Shown here: positions 6,683 to 11,217 of the stretch, piece after piece
Position numbering within the stretch: position 1 is the stretch's first letter
Layout: each line of letters begins with the position of its first letter
Origin: an uncultured Spirochaetaceae bacterium
GTDB taxonomy: Bacteria; Spirochaetota; Spirochaetia; Treponematales; Treponemataceae
NCBI GenBank assembly: GCA_902796985.1
Contig: CADBRC010000256.1
Span: forward strand, 1 to 11,217
Length of the DNA stretch: 11,217 nucleotides
Direction of reading: 5' to 3'
Translations under genes and position numbers: made by a program
Notes under the pieces: model-generated
What the model saw: only the letters and a program-made list of their open reading frames with translations
What the model was told of the DNA's origin: nothing
Databases searched by the model: none

Positions 6683-6703
6683 GAAGCCCTTCCATGCTAT
6701 AAT
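6674..6703 (+). promoter_or_regulatory. Putative NSS-transporter promoter with extended -10, leaderless start
   Basis: An extended -10, TGCTATAAT, lies at 6695-6703, with TTGAAG at 6674-6679 eighteen bases upstream of TATAAT. The start of transcription would be about 6710, only two or three bases before the ATG at 6713. The -35 lies in the last codons of the preceding gene. No ribosome binding site is visible before the ATG, which agrees with a leaderless mRNA. Confidence 0.5.
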
Positions 6704-6712
6704 CGGCCCATC

Positions 6713-8086
6713 ATGGAAAAACGCGAAAACTTCAAGTCAAGAATCGGCTTTATAATGACATCGGCGGGATGCGCCATAGGATTGGGAAACGTATGGCGCT
6801 TCCCCTTCATAACCGGACAGTACGGTGGGGCGGCATTCGTGCTATTCTACCTGGTCTTCCTGGTACTGCTCGGACTTCCTATCATGGTGATGGAATTCGC
6901 CGTGGGCCGGGCGAGTGCGAAAAGCTCCGTCCGCTCATTCCACGCACTCCAGCCCAAGGGCAGCAAGTGGCACCTGTTCGGTTACACCGCGGCGGCGGGC
7001 AACTACCTGTTGATGATGTTCTACACGACGGTCGCAGGCTGGATGCTCTCATACACTGTAAAGAGCGCAAGGGGCATGTTCTCCGGCATGAGCCCGGACG
7101 AAGTCTCCTCCGTATTCGGCACGATGCTGGCAAACCCGGCCGAGCAGGTCGGCTGGATGGCAGTCGTTGTCATAATAGGATTCGCGATCTGCCTGAGGGG
7201 GCTCAAAAGCGGCGTGGAGAAAGCCTCCACGTTCATAATGACGAGCCTGCTCTTCCTGATGCTCGTCCTGGTAGTGCGGGCGGTGACCCTGCCCGGAGCC
7301 GGAAGCGGGCTTGCCTTCTACCTGAAACCCGACTTCTCCAAGATGGTCAGCAGCGGAATCGGAGAAGTCATCTTCGCCGCGATGGGCCAGTCGTTCTTCA
7401 CGCTCTCGCTGGGAATCGGATCGCTTGCGATATTCGGAAGCTACATCGGCAAGGAGAAGGCGCTCGCAGGTGAGGCGGTCAGCATAATTTCGCTGGACAC
7501 CTTCGTTGCACTGATGGCAGGCTTCATCATCTTCCCCACCTGCTTCGCGTTCGGCGTGAACCCGGGTCAGGGGCCGGGACTGATCTTCGCGACCCTCCCC
7601 AATATCTTCAACGCGATGAAATTCGGCCGGGTATGGGGCACGCCCTTCTTCATCTTAATGTCCTTCGCGTCCCTCTCCACGGTCATCGCCGTATTCGAGA
7701 ACATCATATCCTACGCGATCGACATGGCCGGCTGGAGCCGCCGCAAGGCCGTCGTGGTGAACCTGGTCCTCATCCTCCTGCTATCCCTGCCCTGCGCACT
7801 CGGATTCAACCTGTGGGCCAATGCCACCGTACCGGGCATAGGGAACATACAGGACGTGGAGGACTTTCTGGTCTCCAACAACCTCCTGCCGCTCGGCTCG
7901 CTGGTCTACCTGCTCTTCTGCACCACCCGCTACGGCTGGGGCTTCGACGGCTTCATTACCGAGGCGAACACCGGCAGCGGACTCAAGTTCCCCAAGGCAA
8001 TCCGCCTCTATGTCACCTGGATCCTGCCGCTCATCATAATCGGAATCTGGATCACAGGATACGTCCAGAAATTTTTTATTAAATAA
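6713..8086 (+). CDS. Sodium-dependent transporter, NSS/SNF (LeuT-like) family
   Basis: Inner-membrane symporter that would use the sodium gradient to import an amino acid or related small molecule; the substrate cannot be read from the sequence. The 457 residues suggest the 11-helix bacterial subtype. TM1 contains the signature GCAIGLGNVWRFPF (19-32), followed by GQYGGAAFVLFY (35-46) and MEFAVGRAS. The unwound TM6 region is in GQSFFTLSLGIGSLAIFGSYIG, and the TM8 sodium site is suggested by SFASLSTVIAVFE. The last helix is WILPLIIIGIWITGYVQKFF. The gene begins 30 bp after the metal-binding-protein gene but has no ribosome binding site and an extended -10 close to its start, so it may be transcribed separately. 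The metal-binding protein is not expected to partner with this transporter class, so co-location probably reflects regulation or chance. Confidence 0.94.
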   Translation: MEKRENFKSRIGFIMTSAGCAIGLGNVWRFPFITGQYGGAAFVLFYLVFLVLLGLPIMVMEFAVGRASAKSSVRSFHALQPKGSKWHLFGYTAAAGNYLLMMFYTTVAGWMLSYTVKSARGMFSGMSPDEVSSVFGTMLANPAEQVGWMAVVVIIGFAICLRGLKSGVEKASTFIMTSLLFLMLVLVVRAVTLPGAGSGLAFYLKPDFSKMVSSGIGEVIFAAMGQSFFTLSLGIGSLAIFGSYIGKEKALAGEAVSIISLDTFVALMAGFIIFPTCFAFGVNPGQGPGLIFATLPNIFNAMKFGRVWGTPFFILMSFASLSTVIAVFENIISYAIDMAGWSRRKAVVVNLVLILLLSLPCALGFNLWANATVPGIGNIQDVEDFLVSNNLLPLGSLVYLLFCTTRYGWGFDGFITEANTGSGLKFPKAIRLYVTWILPLIIIGIWITGYVQKFFIK

Positions 8087-8114
8087 CCTACCAGCAAAAC
8101 CGTTTTCACCGGAT

Positions 8115-8156
8115 TTTTAGCAGGGTGCTAAAGCAAACCGCTGCACCCTGCTAAAA
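8115..8156. other. Long stem-loop between the NSS transporter and the chimeric gene
   Basis: A perfect 14-bp inverted repeat (TTTTAGCAGGGTGC / GCACCCTGCTAAAA) encloses a 14-base loop in the space between two convergent genes. It probably ends or insulates transcription from both sides. However, no U-tract lies beyond the stem on either strand, because the T's and A's are part of the stem. A weaker plus-strand hairpin (AAAACCG with CGGATTTT, about 8096-8118) ending in T5 precedes it and could be the NSS terminator. Confidence 0.55.
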
Positions 8157-8170
8157 GGGCTGTTGCCATG

Positions 8171-8461
8171 TCAGACCGTAAACAGGTCTATCTGGCTTCC
8201 TATCTGCTTGATTGCGGAATCCACGCTGTCGGCGATTTCCGAGAGGGAATCGCCCGAAGCATGAATGTCCTCCGCGCTCCCGGAAATCTTACCCATGCTC
8301 TGCTTGATCACATCCGTGGTGCTCCTGAGCTGCTCTATCTCCGACAGGATGGACTTGTTGCCGACGGACATCTCGTGGGAAGCGGTACGGACTTCCGTCG
8401 TGTTGTCGTTCATCTGCTTGAGGGCCTCGCTTATCTGGAGCGAACCTTCCTGCTGCTCCTC
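8171..8461 (-). pseudogene. C-terminal fragment of a methyl-accepting chemotaxis protein
   Basis: These last 96 codons of the chimeric frame read EEQQEGSLQISEALKQMND, RTASHEMSVGNKSILSEIEQL, KQSMGKISGSAEDI and DSVDSAIKQIGSQIDLFTV before the stop. This is the post-hairpin (second methylation helix) part and end of a chemotaxis receptor, in the style of treponemal receptors. The HAMP domain, the membrane helices and the CheA/CheW-contacting tip are absent, so it cannot signal by itself. Its reading frame is clean and its natural stop is kept. The junction with OppA sequence lies at about 8456-8464, within CTGGAGGAGCAG. Confidence 0.8.
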
Positions 8462-8975
8462 CAGCGTGAAGTCATCCACCGCGCGGATACCCAGCTGGTT
8501 GGGGTCCATCTGGCCCGCCTGTATCGCCGTCGCGTTCTTTATCTGCGCTATGTCGCTTATCATGAAGGCGTACTCGGAGTTGGTGGCGGGGTCAATGGCC
8601 CGCTGCCAGCCGTAGACAAAGTCGTGGGCCGTCACCTGATCGCCGTTAGACCAGTACACGTCATCACGCAGCGTGAAGGTATACTTGAGACCGTCCGGGG
8701 AGACCGTCTCCTCCTTGCACAGGGCCTTCTTTACCGAACCGTCGTCGGCCATCTGCATGAGCCCGTACCATGTTGCCGATAAGCTCAAACGAAGTGGCAA
8801 AAACCGCCTTCTGCTGGTCAAGCGTGTCAACCGGAGAGTCGAGGGAGATATTAAGGACCTGCCCGCCGACAGATTTTTCCGGCAGGGGGCCTTTCCCAGC
8901 TGCCTTGCTCATGTCCGGGCATCCGCACAGGAACAAAGGCAGGACCAGTGATGATAGCAGCAAAATCTTCTTCAC
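8171..8975 (-). pseudogene. Broken OppA-like lipoprotein gene fused to a chemotaxis-receptor tail
   Basis: The remnant starts at GTG 8975 with a lipoprotein signal (MKKILLLSSLVLPLFLCGC). The OppA-like N-terminus follows (GGQVLNISLDSPVDTLD, TSFELIGNM). At about 8767-8780 the frame shifts: NMV continues in the next frame as GLMQMADDGS, which would need a one-base removal or two-base addition to restore. OppA-type sequence then resumes (SPDGLKYTFTLRDDVYW, NGDQVTAHDFVYGWQRAIDP, AVDDFTLE) until about 8462. There it passes in frame into a methyl-accepting chemotaxis protein tail. OppA proteins normally have about 500 or more residues, so two thirds are missing, including most of the peptide-binding site. 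No transmembrane helix anchors the tail. I read it as a recombination scar, not a working gene. A sequencing or assembly error could explain the frameshift but not the fusion. Confidence 0.85.
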
Positions 8976-9028
8976 ATCTATAACATACTGTTTTCACTAA
9001 ACAAAATCTAGTCTTTACCGATAAACTA

Positions 9029-9057
9029 TTGCCCAAAGAGGCAAAATATGCTATAAG
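9029..9057 (+). promoter_or_regulatory. PUR-domain gene promoter (TTGCCC, 17 bp, TATAAG, extended -10)
   Basis: TTGCCC at 9029-9034 and TATAAG at 9052-9057 are 17 bp apart, with TGC before the -10 (TGCTATAAG). The predicted start is near 9064, giving a leader of about 45 nt before ATG 9109. Confidence 0.6.
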
Positions 9058-9065
9058 TAGCATAT
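9046..9065 (+). promoter_or_regulatory. Perfect 8-4-8 palindrome over the -10 of the PUR-domain gene
   Basis: ATATGCTA-TAAG-TAGCATAT is a perfect inverted repeat that covers the extended -10 and reaches the predicted transcription start. Placement is that of a repressor operator; autoregulation by the encoded nucleic-acid-binding protein is one possibility. In RNA only the 3' part would be transcribed, so a DNA-level role is more likely than an RNA hairpin. Confidence 0.55.
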
Positions 9066-9108
9066 AACAATATTAATTAAAGCCCGGACAGTGCAAGGGA
9101 AGGATATC

Positions 9109-9609
9109 ATGGGAATAAGAGGCGAACTTTACACCACGCAGGTGCAGGTGAACAACAGGTCTTACTTTTTCAACGTGAAGGAAAACAGGAACGGAGACGT
9201 GTTCCTGCAGGTCGTCGAGAGCAAGATTTCGGACGGAGCGGACGACAGGCGGGCCATCGTCATATTTGAGGACAACATGAAGGACTTCCTGGGCGGCCTG
9301 GACGAGTCACTCAAGTTCATCGAAAAGAACAGGAAGGAGCAGGCCAAGGCCCGGGCGGAAAAGAAGAGCGCAAAGGAAGCCCACTACAAGGCCCTCGCCG
9401 CCGAGGAGCGAGGGGAAGACCCCTACGCGGGCAAGAAAGTGTACCGCCGCAAGGGAGAGAGCCGCCTGGTTGCCCAGAAACGGGCAGAGCGCGAAGACAT
9501 GCGTGAGCCTGACGGAATAAAGCGCAGCGGCCGTGTCCTGCACGTCAAGTCCAAGCGCGACGTGCCCCCGGCTGACGGCGGCAGCTCCGAATCTAACTCT
9601 GAAGAGTAA
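9109..9609 (+). CDS. PUR-domain nucleic-acid-binding protein (DUF3276/BpuR-like)
   Basis: Small cytoplasmic protein with one PUR repeat, the single-stranded DNA/RNA-binding fold that pairs up to make a working unit. The Borrelia relative BpuR binds DNA and RNA and modulates expression; a similar role here is inferred. Residues 4-70 carry the domain: RGELYTTQVQVNNRSYFFNVKENRNGDVFLQVVESK, then RRAIVIFEDNMKDFLGGLDESLKFIE. Residues 71-166 form a long extension rich in Lys, Arg and Glu (KNRKEQAKARAEKKSAKEAH, YRRKGESRLVAQKRAERED, VKSKRD) ending in an acidic Ser-rich tail. Compact bacterial members largely lack this extension, which may add non-specific nucleic-acid binding. ATG 9109 is preferred over GTG 9091 because AGGGAAGGA at 9096-9104 lies between them. 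Its promoter overlaps a perfect palindrome. Confidence 0.9.
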   Translation: MGIRGELYTTQVQVNNRSYFFNVKENRNGDVFLQVVESKISDGADDRRAIVIFEDNMKDFLGGLDESLKFIEKNRKEQAKARAEKKSAKEAHYKALAAEERGEDPYAGKKVYRRKGESRLVAQKRAEREDMREPDGIKRSGRVLHVKSKRDVPPADGGSSESNSEE

Positions 9610-9662
9610 GGCGAAAACAGAAAGCTCCGGCTCCAGAGGACGAGAGGATTTCGTTCCAGCCA

Positions 9663-9722
9663 AAAGTTCCAGATGTACTCCGCTGTAGAAAGCTTCTGGA
9701 ACTTTCGGACAACACTTTTTTT
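9663..9722 (+). terminator. Probable terminator of the PUR-domain gene
   Basis: An 11-bp perfect stem (AAAGTTCCAGA at 9663-9673, TCTGGAACTTT at 9695-9705) with a 21-base loop is followed, after ten bases, by T7 at 9716-9722. The gap between stem and U-tract is longer than in a textbook terminator, so efficiency is uncertain. Confidence 0.5.
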
Positions 9723-9730
9723 CGCACAAT

Positions 9731-9813
9731 ACCCCCTGTCATTCATTTTTGACGATTAAACGCTTTGTTTTATAGTATTGGTTTATTTTTCCGATTATTG
9801 GAATACAGGGGGT
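9731..9813 (+). repeat. 9-bp inverted repeat spanning the lipoprotein promoter, one arm on the ribosome binding site
   Basis: ACCCCCTGT (9731-9739) and ACAGGGGGT (9805-9813) are exact complements 65 bp apart. The right arm contains the AGGGGG ribosome binding site of the next gene; the left arm lies upstream of that gene's -35. Only a transcript reading through from upstream would hold both arms and could hide the ribosome binding site. Confidence 0.45.
9749..9776 (+). promoter_or_regulatory. Lipoprotein-gene promoter (TTGACG, 16 bp, TATAGT)
   Basis: TTGACG (9749-9754) and TATAGT (9771-9776) are 16 bp apart in an AT-rich stretch. Transcription would start near 9783, giving a leader of about 35 nt with AGGGGG as ribosome binding site. 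Confidence 0.65.
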
Positions 9814-9817
9814 TTAT

Positions 9818-10351
9818 ATGAACTTACATTCCAAGCAAAAAAATGTATGTTGCACCATACTTGCAACCGTCTTATGTTTTACCGCATTTTTTCTTTTCTC
9901 GTTGAGCTGTGCATCAGCACCGAAACAGAAAACGGTAAAAATCTCTGACATCAAAAGCTGGACAGAGGGAACTTCAGTTTCTGTCACCTGTACTCCAGCA
10001 CTGTCGGTACTCCAGTGGAAATACCTCGTAGGGGAGCTGAACAAAATCAACGGTCTCAACAATATCAAGCTGTCTGCAAGCAACAGTATGTATGAATTGA
10101 ACCTTGAAAGTACCATCACTATAAACGGTACGCCCCTGAAATACATCTATTCGCTGAAATCTTCCAACGATCAGATTACCCTTGAAATTTCAAACGTCGA
10201 AGAAGTAGATGCCAAAACAAACGCATTCTCTTCCACGATGCTGCTCAGTGAGATTGCTGATTTCAAGGAAAATGTCATCAGGCGGTTCTCAACTGAGATG
10301 ACCACCCATGCAAATGAGCTCGTTGCAAAAAAGACAACCCTTGAATATTGA
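9818..10351 (+). CDS. Hypothetical lipoprotein
   Basis: I do not recognise this 177-residue protein. It begins with a hydrophilic stretch and a hydrophobic core (ILATVLCFTAFFLFSLS) ending at a spirochaete-type lipobox, with C31 in SLSCASAP as the likely lipidated residue. It should therefore be anchored to a membrane and face the periplasm or exterior. The mature part has alternating hydrophobic and polar residues (YELNLESTITINGTPLKYIY, QITLEISNVEEV), suggesting a small beta-rich fold, followed by a helical end (LLSEIADFKENVIRRFSTEM). The start is fixed by AGGGGG five bases upstream and by a good promoter. Its TGA stop overlaps the TTG start of the next membrane-protein gene (TTGA), so the two are probably translated together. 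Base composition is more AT-rich than in the genes to the left, which hints at different ancestry but is weak evidence. Confidence 0.78.
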   Translation: MNLHSKQKNVCCTILATVLCFTAFFLFSLSCASAPKQKTVKISDIKSWTEGTSVSVTCTPALSVLQWKYLVGELNKINGLNNIKLSASNSMYELNLESTITINGTPLKYIYSLKSSNDQITLEISNVEEVDAKTNAFSSTMLLSEIADFKENVIRRFSTEMTTHANELVAKKTTLEY

Positions 10352-10791
10352 GTAGAAGCAAAAAAGCTGTCGCTGCAACAGTCCTTGTGCTCACCGCACT
10401 TATCCTATACGGACTGCTGCACGACATCTCCCGACTGGCCCTTTTTCAGAATCCTCAGCTTTCAGAATCATCCTTCGGAAAAGCGTTCATCCCGTTCTGC
10501 ACCCGCCTGCATCATGCGTTCATGGCATATTTTACCCGCATTCCCTTTTGGCGGCTCCTGAACAACTACCTCGTTGATGCACTGTGGTTCATCTCTTTTA
10601 CGCTGTACATGCAAAGCCTGCTTGACAGGCCCCTGAATTACGTCCTCTGCATCGTTATGGCGGTCACAAGCGAATGTTCCCAACTCCTTTTCCCCCAGCT
10701 GGGTACGTTCGACCCCTGCGACCTCCTGCTCTATGCTGCAATCCTCGCGGCTCTGTTTATGCGAAAAAAGAATCCGGCAAATCCGGTATAA
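10348..10791 (+). CDS. Small integral membrane protein, VanZ-like/DUF2809-like
   Basis: This 147-residue inner-membrane protein has about four hydrophobic segments: AVAATVLVLTALILYGLL near the N-terminus, VDALWFISFTLYMQSLL, YVLCIVMAVTSECSQLL, and DLLLYAAILAALFM. The pattern SECSQLLFPQLGTFDPCDLLLYA resembles the conserved E-x2-Q ... FD-x2-D motif of VanZ-like and DUF2809 proteins, whose biochemical role is poorly known. The assignment is by pattern only. The start is TTG 10348, overlapping the TGA of the lipoprotein gene; no ribosome binding site is visible, so translation is probably coupled. The stop TAA lies shortly before a cluster of hairpins shared with the convergent valS. Confidence 0.68.
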   Translation: MSRSKKAVAATVLVLTALILYGLLHDISRLALFQNPQLSESSFGKAFIPFCTRLHHAFMAYFTRIPFWRLLNNYLVDALWFISFTLYMQSLLDRPLNYVLCIVMAVTSECSQLLFPQLGTFDPCDLLLYAAILAALFMRKKNPANPV

Positions 10792-10797
10792 AGGCAT

Positions 10798-10825
10798 AAA
10801 AAAAGGGCCCGCATTACGCAGGCCC
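10798..10825 (-). terminator. Intrinsic terminator of valS
   Basis: Read on the minus strand, an 8-bp stem (GGGCCTGC / GCGGGCCC, one T-G pair) with loop GTAAT is followed directly by T7 (10804 down to 10798). This is a textbook rho-independent terminator for valS. On the plus strand the hairpin lacks a U-tract. Confidence 0.85.
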
Positions 10826-10862
10826 GCCCACAAAGTGGGCAATGAGGGGCTTGCGCCCCTCA
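10826..10862. other. Two further hairpins between the valS stop and its terminator
   Basis: GCCCAC-AAA-GTGGGC (10826-10840) is a 6-bp stem with a 3-base loop. TGAGGGGC-TTGC-GCCCCTCA (10843-10862) is a perfect 8-bp stem with a 4-base loop. Together with the valS terminator they make three stem-loops in 58 bp between convergent genes. They may shield the valS mRNA 3' end or block incoming antisense transcription. Confidence 0.6.
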
Positions 10863-10878
10863 CGCACACTCCTATATG

Positions 10879-11217
10879 TTACAGCTCTTTTACGTAGCCG
10901 GTCAGCTTCTCCACGCGGCGGCGGCTCTCCTCCAGCTTGTCCTTTTCCGCCTGCACCAGCTCCGCCGGGGCATGCTCGGCAAACTTGCCGGAAAGCTTGG
11001 CCTCGCTCCGCTGGATGGCGGCCTGCTCGGCGGCGATGGACTTCTCGAAGCGCGCCTTGAGCTGGTCTTTGTTGACGCCCTCGTCCACGAGCAGGAAGGC
11101 CTCAAAGCCGGAACCGACCGCACCGATCGCGGAGGCGGGCTTCGCGTCCACGAAGTCTATCTTGCTCACGCCGGCGAGCAGCTCGATCATGTCGGTCTTT
11201 TCCTTGATGACCTCCGC
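10879..11217 (-). CDS. valS: Valine--tRNA ligase, C-terminal part (cut by window edge)
   Basis: Valyl-tRNA synthetase charges tRNA-Val with valine in the cytoplasm. Only the last 112 residues are present; the frame runs off the right edge with no start. The visible part is the end of the anticodon-binding region and the C-terminal coiled-coil arm: EVIKEKTDMIELLAGVSKID, then VGSGFEAFLLVDEGVNKDQL, KARFEKSIAAEQAAIQRSEAKL, FAEHAPAELVQAEKDKL and the closing EESRRRVEKLTGYVKEL, which closely matches ValS ends across bacteria. The arm contacts the tRNA elbow. The stop (TAA) is followed by three hairpins, the last being an intrinsic terminator. Confidence 0.95.
   Translation of the reverse strand, partial: AEVIKEKTDMIELLAGVSKIDFVDAKPASAIGAVGSGFEAFLLVDEGVNKDQLKARFEKSIAAEQAAIQRSEAKLSGKFAEHAPAELVQAEKDKLEESRRRVEKLTGYVKEL

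Noticed and set aside
8168..8782. 204-codon plus-strand frame over the OppA-MCP chimera
   Set aside because: It has no recognisable domain and is antisense to sequence clearly related to OppA and chemotaxis receptors.
8171..8975. Working chemoreceptor or peptide-sensing fusion
   Set aside because: The frameshift, the loss of about two thirds of OppA, and the absence of a membrane anchor and of the receptor signalling tip make function unlikely.
9307..9729. Minus-strand frames of 140 and 107 codons over the PUR-domain gene tail
   Set aside because: They are shadows of the Lys/Arg/Glu-rich tail and cross the PUR gene terminator; no start signal or homology is visible.

Overview
The window looks like a chromosomal segment of a spirochaete, most likely a moderately GC-rich Treponema or close relative. 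This rests on three things: a spiro-SPASM family protein (known only from spirochaetes), a PUR-domain nucleic-acid-binding protein of the kind typified by Borrelia BpuR, and the mix of relaxed-lipobox lipoproteins and SUMF1-type secreted proteins typical of treponemes. No tRNA, rRNA, CRISPR array, insertion sequence or phage gene was seen, and no gene-free stretch exceeds about 210 bases.

Layout, left to right. A spiro-SPASM gene (minus) is divergent from xseA (plus, exonuclease VII large subunit). xseA converges on a small hypothetical gene with a charged, proline-rich tail (minus), followed by a secreted SUMF1-fold protein (minus) and triosephosphate isomerase tpiA (minus). tpiA is divergent from a zinc/manganese-type periplasmic metal-binding protein (plus), whose promoter carries two 19-bp Fur-family-like palindromes. 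An Na+-dependent NSS/LeuT-type transporter follows 30 bp later. Next is a broken chimeric gene (minus): an OppA-like lipoprotein start with a frameshift, joined in frame to the tail of a methyl-accepting chemotaxis protein. Then come a PUR-domain protein with a perfect palindrome over its promoter, a more AT-rich pair (lipoprotein plus VanZ-like membrane protein), a cluster of three hairpins, and the 3' end of valS (minus), cut by the window edge.

The genes do not form one pathway. They are short independent units of housekeeping genes (xseA, tpiA, valS) and envelope or transport genes. The clearest regulatory logic is at the metal-binding protein promoter (metal-responsive repression, inferred) and at the PUR-protein promoter (operator overlapping an extended -10). 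Several promoters share the extended -10 TGCTATAA(T/G), and the NSS transporter appears to be transcribed as a nearly leaderless mRNA.

I found no convincing new multi-gene defence or biosynthetic system. The best leads are the OppA-MCP chimera, the two operators, and the radical-SAM-like protein that keeps its SPASM cysteines but lacks the canonical iron-sulfur motif.
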